From contig JADJAA010000002.1 in the NCBI GenBank assembly GCA_016704485.1, positions 310,001-374,000 of the forward strand: a stretch of DNA of 64,000 nt, written 5' to 3'. The position numbers were made by a program, and so were the translations under genes. Position 1 is the stretch's first letter; each line of letters begins with the position of its first letter. The DNA is from Flavobacteriales bacterium (GTDB taxonomy: Bacteria; Bacteroidota; Bacteroidia; Flavobacteriales_F; PHOS-HE28). Below, in pieces: positions 53,725 through 62,800 of the stretch. Below the pieces are notes generated by a model. The model worked only from the letters and a program-made list of their open reading frames with translations, ran no database searches and was not told the origin of the DNA.

Positions 53725-54319
53725 GATAAAGCAACCGATCCATTCAGGTCTGATCCGTTGCATTGTTGCAGCTACCTTATTGGTTGCGGAAGTTTCCGAT
53801 ACGAGCGCTTTCTATATCCAACTGCATGGTGATGTGACCGAATATTATTCCGGTGAAGGGTTGAAAGGTGTACAGGTACGTTTGGTTAAGGATAGCGTGG
53901 AGAGAGAAACGGTGATCACCTCTTGGAATGGGAAATACGAGATCTTTCTGGAGCGCGGGTATGATTATCTCGTTTGGTTCTATCGCGAAGATATGGTTAC
54001 CAAACATGTGCACATTGATGCCAGGGACGTACCCATGTTCCCGGATGTACCATTCTATGAAATGTATTTGCAAATGACCATGGTCAAGTGGATCGATGGC
54101 TTTGATTTTGCAGTTTTTGAAATGCCGCTCGGCCTAGCGCAATACAAGCATAGCGTGCGCAATCTCAACTGGGATGTGGAGTATACCGAACAGCGCAGAA
54201 TTGAGTTGGCACGGGCCATGATCATGTATGATCGAGAGCGTACGAGACAGGAGAAAGAAGCGAAACGCTCGGGTAAGAATGCGACGATCACGCGTAACCG
54301 GAAAAGAGCACGTTTCTGA
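53687..54319 (+). CDS. Secreted carboxypeptidase-regulatory-like protein (paralog 1)
   Basis: About 210 residues. A hydrophobic N-terminal segment (GLIRCIVAATLLVAE) acts as signal or anchor, then a CRD-like beta-sandwich (GVQVRLVKDSVERETVITSWNGKYEIFLERG) and a shared C-terminal motif FEMPLGLAQY, followed by a basic helical tail. Start choices are GTG 53678, ATG 53687 or ATG 53717; 53717 gives the best signal peptide. It is clearly paralogous to the gene at 55923 (common NGKY...VTKxxxxD and F(E/D)MPxGxA), the two lying either side of folP and the DUF1599 gene. Function unknown. Confidence 0.7.
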   Translation: MGHKFKEQHWMLEIKQPIHSGLIRCIVAATLLVAEVSDTSAFYIQLHGDVTEYYSGEGLKGVQVRLVKDSVERETVITSWNGKYEIFLERGYDYLVWFYREDMVTKHVHIDARDVPMFPDVPFYEMYLQMTMVKWIDGFDFAVFEMPLGLAQYKHSVRNLNWDVEYTEQRRIELARAMIMYDRERTRQEKEAKRSGKNATITRNRKRARF

Positions 54320-54323
54320 TCGG

Positions 54324-55160
54324 TCAGCGAGTTGCTGCTACCAATTTGATCACCTGCACAGCTTCTTTTACGTCATGCACGCGCAGGATCACTGCACCAT
54401 TCATGATCGCGATGGTATTCAGTATGGATGTGCCATGGAGTGCTTCACCGGAAGAAATTCCCAAGACCTCATTGATCATTCGTTTACGGGAAACACCTAC
54501 GAGAACAGGATATCCAAGCGCAACCATCTGTTCAAGTCCGTTCAATAAAGCATAGTTATGTACAGTGGTCTTCCCAAAACCGAATCCCGGGTCAATGATC
54601 ACGTCGGCAATACCCGCTTTATGGGCTGCATTGATACGCTGACTTAGGAAGAGCACAACCTCTTCTACCACATCGGAATACAATGGTTCATTCTGCATAT
54701 CCTTCGGTGTGCCTTGCATGTGCATTACAACATAGGGAACACCAAGTACAGCAACAGTTGTAAGCATGTCTTCATCCAACCTGCCGGCACCGATATCATT
54801 CACCATACTAGCACCATGGGCTACAGCTTCCTTCGCTACGCGTGCATGGTACGTGTCAATGCTGATCAACGCCTCAGGAAACCGCTCATGAATGGCAGAG
54901 ATCACAGACAGAACGCGATTCAGTTCATATTCGGCAGAGATGGGCTTTGCCCCTGGTCGGGAGCTTGCTCCACCGATATCCAGAATAGCGGCACCTTCAT
55001 TCAACATTTGTTCAGCGAGGCGCAATGCACCATCTGTTCCCACACGACTCGCTGGATGAAATGAATCCGGTGTAACGTTCAGTATTCCCATGACCAAGGG
55101 AAACTTCGGATTCACCAAGCGGTCTTTTACCCGCCAAGAAGTAGTCTTCAATTGTTCCAC
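54324..55160 (-). CDS. folP: Dihydropteroate synthase
   Basis: A 278-residue TIM-barrel enzyme condensing p-aminobenzoate with hydroxymethyl-dihydropterin pyrophosphate; the sulfonamide target. Visible motifs: MGILNVTPDSF, GGASSRPGA, SIDTYHARVAKEA, MVNDIGAG, DPGFGFGKT, and GVSRKRMI. Length is standard. It ends 4 bp from the convergent CRD-like gene and is divergent from DUF1599. The folP, DUF1599, DoxX, tpiA order is a conserved Bacteroidota cluster. Confidence 0.97.
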   Translation of the reverse strand: MEQLKTTSWRVKDRLVNPKFPLVMGILNVTPDSFHPASRVGTDGALRLAEQMLNEGAAILDIGGASSRPGAKPISAEYELNRVLSVISAIHERFPEALISIDTYHARVAKEAVAHGASMVNDIGAGRLDEDMLTTVAVLGVPYVVMHMQGTPKDMQNEPLYSDVVEEVVLFLSQRINAAHKAGIADVIIDPGFGFGKTTVHNYALLNGLEQMVALGYPVLVGVSRKRMINEVLGISSGEALHGTSILNTIAIMNGAVILRVHDVKEAVQVIKLVAATR

Positions 55161-55206
55161 GCCTCAAATGTCCGGAATTCTGGATCCTCTTCGGGATCGG
55201 GGTCAT

Positions 55207-55241
55207 TTTGAATTGAGATCCTGCACTTACCAATACCTTCG
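55207..55241 (+). promoter_or_regulatory. Probable promoter of the DUF1599 gene
   Basis: TTTG at 55207-55210, a 23-base spacer, then TACCTTCG at 55234-55241 (one mismatch to TAnnTTTG), 9 bases before the start at 55251. Confidence 0.4.
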
Positions 55242-55250
55242 CCCCGCGGA

Positions 55251-55796
55251 ATGAAAAAGACCCTTGATCAGTATGATCGTGTAGTTACGGAATGCTTGGA
55301 CCTGTTCTCTAGAAAGGCTCAGGATTATGGCACGGCCTGGCGCATCCTTCGGGTTCCGTCACTAACTGACCAGATCTTCATCAAAGCGCAGCGTATTCGT
55401 ACCCTGCAACAGACAGGTGAGAATAAGGTCGGTGAAGGGATCCGACCAGAGCTGGTGGGAATATTGAATTACGCTGCCATGGCCTTAGTGCAATTGAGGA
55501 AAGGGGTAGTGGATGTGCCTGATATCAACGCCAATGAAGCTACGGATCTTGTTCGGACCCGGATCAATGCAGCACGGGATCTCATGGAACGGAAGAACCA
55601 TGATTATGGCGAAGCATGGAGGTCCATGCGCGTTAGCTCCTTGGTGGATCTTATCCTGATGAAGTTGCTTCGCATCAAGCAGATAGAGGATAATGCGGGT
55701 GCGACATTGGTAAGCGAAGGAATTGATGCGAATTTTTTGGACATCGTGAATTATGCAGCGTTCGCAATGATCCAGCAGGACGAAGGCAAGGGGTAG
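55251..55796 (+). CDS. DUF1599 protein
   Basis: A 181-residue protein made of two copies of a ~75-residue unit: KAQDYGTAWRILRVPSLTDQI...KAQRIRTLQ...GILNYAAMA and KNHDYGEAWRSMRVSSLVDLI...KLLRIKQIED...DIVNYAAFA. This is the nucleotide-modifying-domain-like DUF1599 family, unknown in function. Conserved acidic, His and Lys residues suggest a metal- or phosphate-binding helical bundle. It is divergent from folP and upstream of the DoxX and tpiA genes, a layout conserved in Bacteroidota. Confidence 0.9.
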   Translation: MKKTLDQYDRVVTECLDLFSRKAQDYGTAWRILRVPSLTDQIFIKAQRIRTLQQTGENKVGEGIRPELVGILNYAAMALVQLRKGVVDVPDINANEATDLVRTRINAARDLMERKNHDYGEAWRSMRVSSLVDLILMKLLRIKQIEDNAGATLVSEGIDANFLDIVNYAAFAMIQQDEGKG

Positions 55797-55904
55797 TTCA
55801 TCCTTCCGAAATGGTTTACTTCCGCAAAGTTGAACCACATTATACTGTTCATAACTCATCACGAAGTTGAGGCATCTTCGCTTGATCAAGCGGGTCCTCG
55901 ACGA

Positions 55905-55912
55905 TAGCTTTG
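55905..55912 (+). promoter_or_regulatory. Bacteroidota -7 promoter element TAGCTTTG
   Basis: Exact TAnnTTTG with a CTTG at 55881-55884 (20-base spacer) as a partial -33. It lies 10 bp upstream of the ATG at 55923. Confidence 0.5.
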
Positions 55913-55922
55913 CAAGCTGCGA

Positions 55923-56477
55923 ATGACATCGAACAGCATGCGTATTCTTCTTTTAGCTCTTCTTGTGGTACTTGGAAGCTCGGTGTCAGCGGCTCATCTA
56001 CGAGTGTATGGTCTTGTTACGGAGTTAGAGGGCAACATACCTATGTCCGGTGTTATGGTCAAGGTCTATAAGGATGGTGAGCGTTTGAAGCCGTTCTATA
56101 CCGGAGCCAATGGAAAGTACAACGTTGATCTCGATAATGGTGCCTACTATGTCATCCGGTTCGTGAAGGACGGTCGCGTAACGAAATGTTTCAGTGTGGA
56201 TACGCACGGTGGTGAATGGCAAGGTGATGGCAAGGAGGTCTCTTTGGAGATCGGTATCATCATGTTCGAGCCGGTATCAGGTATGGATCTCTCCTTCTTC
56301 GATATGCCCATGGGTATGGCGAATTTCATGCCTTTGAACGGACAGATCCTTTGGAGTAAGGAGTACGAGTCCAAAGTTGCACCCCAAGTGCAACGCCTAA
56401 TGACGGAACGTGCCTCACGATTGGCGTTCCTCGCCACTAATGCAAACCAGAGCGGCAACGACTTCCCTCGGTATTGA
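55923..56477 (+). CDS. Secreted carboxypeptidase-regulatory-like protein (paralog 2)
   Basis: A 184-residue exported protein (start 55923, or 55938 for a shorter signal peptide MRILLLALLVVLGSSVSA). It carries a CRD-like domain (GVMVKVYKDGERLKPFYTGANGKY...VIRFVKDGRVTKCFSVD) and the motif FFDMPMGMANF shared with the gene at 53687. In other Bacteroidota such domains occur as surface or periplasmic modules. It seems to be inserted between DUF1599 and DoxX, with its own promoter. Confidence 0.78.
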   Translation: MTSNSMRILLLALLVVLGSSVSAAHLRVYGLVTELEGNIPMSGVMVKVYKDGERLKPFYTGANGKYNVDLDNGAYYVIRFVKDGRVTKCFSVDTHGGEWQGDGKEVSLEIGIIMFEPVSGMDLSFFDMPMGMANFMPLNGQILWSKEYESKVAPQVQRLMTERASRLAFLATNANQSGNDFPRY

Positions 56478-56588
56478 TCCCCAGAATTCGTGTAAAATGT
56501 TGATCGTATGTTAAGATGGGCAGGCCCAAGTGGCTTGGTTATAACTTAGCCCCGAAGCGTTGAACAGCTTGCAAATAAACATTGACCC

Positions 56589-57956
56589 ATGCGCATTCTT
56601 ATTCTCATTTGTCGGATCCTCGTTGGTTCATTGTTCATTGTCAGTGGCCTTATCAAGGCCAATGACCCTTTGGGCTTCTCATATAAATTGGAGGAGTACT
56701 TTGCTGAAAGCGCGTTGAACATGCCCGGTCTAATGCCTTATGCTTTGGGGTTAGCTGTGCTCGCTTGCTTGGCAGAGATCGTGCTTGGCTTTGCGGTTCT
56801 GGTGGGTGGTAGGTTGAAGTTGGCAACGGTATCATTGGTTCTGCTCACGATCTTCTTTGGCTGGCTTACGGCGTTCACCGGCACGTGTAATGATCGGCAT
56901 GATACAGGTACACCAATGACCTATACCATCATGGAGAATGGTCAAGAGATTGAACGCGAGATGACCTGCGTGAGTGATTGCGGCTGTTTTGGCGATGCAA
57001 TGAAAGGTTCCGTTGGGCGCAGCCTAACGCCATGGGAAAGCTTTTCGAAGGATGCGATCTTATTCATTCTGCTCATTCCGATCCTGCTCGCCGCGTTCAT
57101 GCGTGCGGATACGGGTTGGAATACCACCGCGGATGACATGATCCTACTGCCTGTTGGCTTGGTCCTGGTAGCCTTTTGGAGCTGGATATTCACGTGGTGG
57201 GGACCGGTATGGTTCACGTTGGTCGGTGTGGTCGGCTATCTTGTGATCAAGAAGACCATAGAAGGAGTTAAGGCAGAATGGATCACTGCCGCATGGGTCA
57301 CAGTGATCACTTTGGTGTTCACCTGGTACTGCTTTGCACATTTGCCTATCCGTGACTACAGGCCTTATGCTGTGGGTAATAGCATTGTTGAGCAACGCGC
57401 GGTAGCTAAGCCACCGGTGAACCAAACGTTCGTCAGCTACAAAAAGATCGCTACCGGAGAGGTGACGGAATTCGATACAAGTAAGCCTTATCCGTGGAAT
57501 GATAGCACTTATGTGAATGTTCCGAACAGTACGCGTGTCGTTGAACTGGAACCGGGTATCCTATCGCAAGTGTCGGATTTCTTGTTAACGGATGGTGATG
57601 GCAATGAGATCACCGAGGATATTTTGGCTGAACCGACTCCTGTTCTCCTGATCATGATGTATAACGTTGAGTCGACGCGTACCGATCATCTTGCCGAGAT
57701 CGCTCAACTTGCTGATACCGCCAGTAAGAAAGGATGGTACGTATACGGTGTTAGCGCGAACACATGGGAAGACGTTGAGACCATGCGCCATGAGCATCAG
57801 CTATCATTTGATTTCCTGCAATGCGATGAGAAAACGGTGAAGACCGTGATCCGCAGCAACCCGGGTATCTTGTTATTGCAACAAGGAACAGTTCGCGGCA
57901 AATGGCACGATAATGACGTGCCGGATATCGTTGAAGTTGATGGGACGTTGAAATAG
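56589..57956 (+). CDS. BT_3928-type DoxX family protein fused to thioredoxin-like domain
   Basis: A 455-residue membrane protein. The N-terminal half is a DoxX/MauE-like four-helix unit (RILVGSLFIVSGLIKANDP; CVSDCGCFGDAMKGSVG with a Cys cluster as in MauE), followed by further helices (to about 265) and a C-terminal soluble thioredoxin-like domain (EPTPVLLIMMYNVESTR..., GWYVYGVSANTWEDVETM, NPGILLLQQGTVRGKW) lacking a CxxC motif. It is probably part of an envelope redox system. Position between DUF1599 and tpiA matches the conserved order in Bacteroidota. Confidence 0.88.
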   Translation: MRILILICRILVGSLFIVSGLIKANDPLGFSYKLEEYFAESALNMPGLMPYALGLAVLACLAEIVLGFAVLVGGRLKLATVSLVLLTIFFGWLTAFTGTCNDRHDTGTPMTYTIMENGQEIEREMTCVSDCGCFGDAMKGSVGRSLTPWESFSKDAILFILLIPILLAAFMRADTGWNTTADDMILLPVGLVLVAFWSWIFTWWGPVWFTLVGVVGYLVIKKTIEGVKAEWITAAWVTVITLVFTWYCFAHLPIRDYRPYAVGNSIVEQRAVAKPPVNQTFVSYKKIATGEVTEFDTSKPYPWNDSTYVNVPNSTRVVELEPGILSQVSDFLLTDGDGNEITEDILAEPTPVLLIMMYNVESTRTDHLAEIAQLADTASKKGWYVYGVSANTWEDVETMRHEHQLSFDFLQCDEKTVKTVIRSNPGILLLQQGTVRGKWHDNDVPDIVEVDGTLK

Positions 57957-58065
57957 GTTTTTCCAATTGCTGCACTTCCTGGAAAAAGTTGATCACGATC
58001 CTCTGTTCATCGTTCATTGATCGAAAAAAGACCTTGTTTTTAGGATGATGCGATCTTTGCCCACA

Positions 58066-58827
58066 ATGAAGACCATTGTAGCGGGCAACTGGAAAATGCA
58101 TAAGGACCACGCGGAAGCGTTGGCATTGATCGATGAGATCGCGAAAGAGCGGGATACACTGCCGCAGAATGTGGTGGTCGTAGTAGCACCTGCATATCCT
58201 TTCTTGGCAGAAGCAGCAGAGCGCTTGCCCAACGTTATTGTAGCTGCACAGAACTGTCATTTCGCTGAACAGGGCGCCTACACCGGAGAAGTAAGTGTGG
58301 CCATGCTTAAGAGCATCGGGGTGAGCGCATGCATAGTTGGCCATAGTGAAAGGCGCCAGTACTTCGGCGAGACCGATGCCGATGTTGCAAAGAAGATCGT
58401 CACGCTTTTGGCCCATGGACTAATTCCGATCTACTGCTGCGGCGAACGCGAGGAGGAACGGAAGGCTGGGAAACACTTCGATGTGGTCAGTGGGCAAATG
58501 AAAGAGGCGCTTGGTGGCCTCGCGAACGAGCAATTGGTGAAAGTGGTCGTGGCCTATGAGCCTGTTTGGGCGATCGGCACAGGACTTACGGCAAGCGCTG
58601 AACAAGCACAGGAAATGCACGCGCACATTCGCAGTCTGCTCAGATCGCATGGTGATCCGGTCGCACTTAACGTGCCGATCCTCTATGGTGGAAGCTGCAA
58701 GCCGGACAACGCCGAAAGCCTATTCTCCAACGCCGATGTTAATGGTGGCCTTATTGGCGGTGCTGCCCTCAAGGCCTCGGATTTTCTGGAGCTTGTGCGA
58801 ATAGCCGGGAAGACGAACAAGCCATAA
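58066..58827 (+). CDS. tpiA: Triose-phosphate isomerase
   Basis: A 253-residue glycolytic TIM-barrel enzyme. AGNWKMHK (active-site Asn and Lys), VGHSERRQYFGE (His electrophile), AYEPVWAIGTG (catalytic Glu) and YGGSCKPDNA are all present. The start MKTIVAGNWK matches the family; the longer frame at 58045 adds seven residues. A GATCTTTG box precedes it closely. It is followed 91 bp later by prmA. Confidence 0.98.
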   Translation: MKTIVAGNWKMHKDHAEALALIDEIAKERDTLPQNVVVVVAPAYPFLAEAAERLPNVIVAAQNCHFAEQGAYTGEVSVAMLKSIGVSACIVGHSERRQYFGETDADVAKKIVTLLAHGLIPIYCCGEREEERKAGKHFDVVSGQMKEALGGLANEQLVKVVVAYEPVWAIGTGLTASAEQAQEMHAHIRSLLRSHGDPVALNVPILYGGSCKPDNAESLFSNADVNGGLIGGAALKASDFLELVRIAGKTNKP

Positions 58828-58918
58828 CGTACTTTACATTAGGACCTAAGTACACGATCGGTACGCGCTTTGTTCCAAGGGGTACCACGAACGTAGTGTT
58901 CAATTAAAAACAACTCCA

Positions 58919-59785
58919 TTGACATACACTGAAGTAACATTCCGGCTAGCCCCGGTTGATCCTTGGCGCGACATTCTAATGGTCGAACTTGGCGAGCTCG
59001 GTTATGACAGTTTCGATGAGAGTTTTACGGACCCTTCCCACGAGAGTGGCGAATTGAAGGCGTACATAAAAGCCGAACAGTTCGACGCATCCGCATTGCG
59101 GAAATTGATGACGCTGCGGGATCCACATGTGAACGTTACGTGGACCAAAGCGGACATGCCTGCAAGGAATTGGAATGCGGAATGGGAAAGCAGTTTTCAA
59201 CCGGTTGAAGTAGGATCCAAGGTCCGGATCCGTGCGGACTTTCATCCGAGCAAAACGGGTTTTGAGCATGAACTGGTCATTACGCCCCGCATGGCCTTTG
59301 GTACTGGGCACCATGCAACTACGCGTATGATGGTTCTGGCCATGTTGGATGTTGAGCTAAAGAATAAGAGCGTTTGCGACCTAGGGTGTGGCACCGGAGT
59401 GCTTGCCATTTTAGCGGAACGAATGGGTGCTTCTTCGTGCGTCGCGATCGATATTGATCCTGATGTGATGCAGAACGGGCGTGAGAATGTTCTGCGCAAC
59501 AACTGTGAGCATATCGTGGTGGAAACTGGAGATGCACAAGCAATGGGCGATCGACGATTCGATGCTATCTTGGCCAACATAGAACGCAACACCTTGCTCG
59601 AAGCAATGCAGTTGATGTATGATGCGCTACTCCCCGGCGGTCTGTTGTTCCTGAGCGGCTTTGTCGTAACGGACAGGCACATGCTGATCCAACGCGCCAA
59701 AGAAGTAGGGCTTACCATACATGAACGGTTGAACGAAGGGGATTGGGCTTTATTGGGATGTAGACGACCTTTGGGTCAAGAGTGA
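58919..59785 (+). CDS. prmA: Ribosomal protein L11 methyltransferase (TTG start)
   Basis: A 288-residue enzyme that trimethylates lysines and the N terminus of L11. MAFGTGHHATTRMM, DLGCGTGVLAILAERMG, AIDIDPDVMQNGRENV and DAILANIERN are the classical PrmA motifs. The N-terminal substrate domain starts TYTEVTFRL, which fits the family, and the only start codon in frame there is TTG at 58919; no ATG occurs before residue ~20. Confidence 0.93.
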   Translation: MTYTEVTFRLAPVDPWRDILMVELGELGYDSFDESFTDPSHESGELKAYIKAEQFDASALRKLMTLRDPHVNVTWTKADMPARNWNAEWESSFQPVEVGSKVRIRADFHPSKTGFEHELVITPRMAFGTGHHATTRMMVLAMLDVELKNKSVCDLGCGTGVLAILAERMGASSCVAIDIDPDVMQNGRENVLRNNCEHIVVETGDAQAMGDRRFDAILANIERNTLLEAMQLMYDALLPGGLLFLSGFVVTDRHMLIQRAKEVGLTIHERLNEGDWALLGCRRPLGQE

Positions 59786-59812
59786 ACCAAGAATGGATCA
59801 AGGTGTATTACC

Positions 59813-62800
59813 ATGAACAGAATTATGTGCCAGAAACCAGCCGTGGAATTTGAAAAATTCACAGTTCTGCAGGGTAATGTTCGTTCACGCTTAAGCTGGT
59901 CATTCGCGCCGTCGGTCATGGCGATCGTATTGAGCATTGTCATGGTGTTTGGTCTTTCTCCATCGGCTAATGCGCAGACCAAACCGTTTACTGCGGATCA
60001 AGCGACCTTTCTGGCAGAAATGACCACGTTCATCATGGATGCGGATCGAAAGGAAGGCAGGAAGTTCATGGAGGAAGAGTTCGCACCGGTCTGGAACGGG
60101 AGCTTCTACAATGAGCGCCAACGGGTCCAGATCATGAATATTTCGAACTTCATGCTGAAGAAACGCTTCTCTGCATTCCCGGATTTCCGTGATCTGATGA
60201 GCGTTGTCACCGCTTTTCCGAATAGCGGACGAACCAGCGAGGAAATGGATGCGTGGTTACGCGGCCTTGAACAAATGGTGGAAAGTGGGCGCAAACAGAA
60301 CGTTGTAACATTTCTGGGCATGTGTGCTGGGCTGTTCCGGGAGAGCACCATCTTCAAAAGCGCTAGTACCGAGTGGAAGAGCCGAACCAATAAGTTCACC
60401 TTTCAATTCGATAGTATCCCGTTGATCATTTTCCCTAGGTCCGATCTTGTTTGCTTGGCCAAGGGAGATAGTGCGGTGATCATGGGAACTTCAGGGACCT
60501 ATTTCCCTACACAGGAGCTTTGGGAAGGGAAGGGTGGTAAAGTGAATTGGGTGCGAGCCGGGTTGAAGGAAACTGCAACCTATGTGGATTGGGACCATGC
60601 GTATTCGATCAAAATGAAGAGCGCCGCCTTTGAGATCGATTCGGTAAGATTGACGGATCCGTATTTCGACAGGATCCTACTTGGTAAGCTGACCGATAAA
60701 GTACTAGCCAACGTAAAAGAGGACAATGCCAGTTATCCACGGTTCGAAGGATATGATCGGCGCCAGAAGATCCAGGATATTGCGGAAGGTGTGGATTTCG
60801 AAGGTGGATTCACATTGCAAGGGGCCAAACTGCAAGGGTATGGTACCAAAGAAGAGCCTGCATACCTCACGATGTACAGGGATAAGCGACCATTCATTGT
60901 TACCAGTGGCCTCATGTATTCCATTGAGCCCGAACGCATCACGAGCGATGACGTTGCAGTCTACGTGAAATTGGACAAGGATTCCCTTTATCACCCGAGT
61001 GTCAGTTTCCGTTTTCTTAAGGATAAGAAGCAGCTCTCCCTGATCAAGAAGGATGAAGGAATGAGCAAGTCTCCCTTCTTTGATTCATATCACGAGCTCG
61101 ATATGTATTTCGAAGTGCTGACCTGGAAACAAGGAGATCCATTGATCGAAATGGGCAACCTTTCCGGTAGCACACAGAATAAAGCGAGCTTCGAGAGTTT
61201 CGACTATTTCCGATTGAAGAGATATACGAGCATGCTGGGTATCGACGCGGTCCATCCACTGGTCCGTCTCAATGATTTCAGCAAACAGAACGAAGGGAAA
61301 TTCTACGCTGGGGAATTCGCGGTCTACAGCAAGATCCAGAAAGAACAGATCACCTCGTTAATGATCGACATGGCCAACAAGGGCTACCTGAAATATGATG
61401 TGGAAACGGAATGGGTGGAAACCTCGCCCAGATTGCGCCAGCATATTCTTAACAGTGCCGAAAAACGGGATTACGACGCGCTCCAGTTCAACAGTGAGAT
61501 GGACGGTTCAGTAAATGCGAGCATCAATCTGCTCAACAATGACCTTACGCTGATGGGCGTAACGCGAATTCTTATGAGTGATTCACAGGATGTTAAGATC
61601 TTTCCCAGTGATAAGACGGTGATCGTCAAGAAAGGAAGGGATTTTACGTTCGGCGGAGTCATTCAGGCCGGGCGATTGGAGTATTTCGGCAAGGAATACT
61701 TCTTCCATTATGAACCGTTCACCATTGATCTCCTCAACGTCGATTCCGTGAGCTTCATGGCCACCAGTTTTGAAAAGAATGACGAAGGCAAGCACACGCT
61801 TAAACGCGTTAAGAATGTGTTGGAACAGGTAAGTGGTACGTTGGAGATCGATGCGCCAAGTAACAAAAGCGGTATCAACCAGAAGGACTATACGGCCTAT
61901 CCGAAATTCAACAGTGCCAAAGAGAGTTTCGTATTCTATGATCGTGGTAATATTCAACGCGGAGTGTATGTCCGCGATAAATTCTACTACCGGTCCGATC
62001 CATTCCAGATCGATAGCCTGGACAACTTTACCAACGAGGGGCTTACGTTCAATGGTACCTTGGTAAGTGGCGGGATATTCCCGGACATCAAGGAACCAAT
62101 CACCCTACAGAATGATTATGCATTGGGCTTTGAGCGGGCCACTGGAACAGCTGGGTTGCCGCTCTACGGCCGCAAAGCGAAATTCAACGCTACCATCACG
62201 CTTAACGGCCGAGGCCTGCAAGGAAATGGAACGTTGGAATACCTCACAACGACGGTAAGTTCCAAGTCGTTGATCTTCATGCCCGACAGCACCTTGGGCC
62301 GTGCGGATACCTTGACCAACGTGGCCGCAACAACTCCCACAAAAGTGCCTGAGGTACAAGGAGGCGACCTCTTCGTACGGTTAACACCTGCCGATGATCT
62401 ATTGCGCACGGAAATGTTACGCAAGCCAATGGCAATGTTCGGTGGGCAGACATTGTTGCATGGTACCACCGATCTGAAACCATCCGGAATGACCGGGGCT
62501 GGTCTGGCGGATTTCGGAAATGCCACATTGAGGTCCGATCTGTATGAATTTGAGACGATGTTGATCCACGCGGATACCAGTGATTTCCGGTTGACCGAAG
62601 GAGACACGGCCAGCATTGCATTCCGCACGGACAACGTGAACAGTACCATTGATCTGGATGAGCGGGTCGGAGAATTCGTGAGCAACGGAGATGAAACGAA
62701 AGTGGAATTCCCGGTGAACCAGTATTTCTGCTACATGGACCGGTTCAAGTGGTTCATGGATCAGGGCGATATCGAATTGGAAAGCGATCGTACAGCTGCG

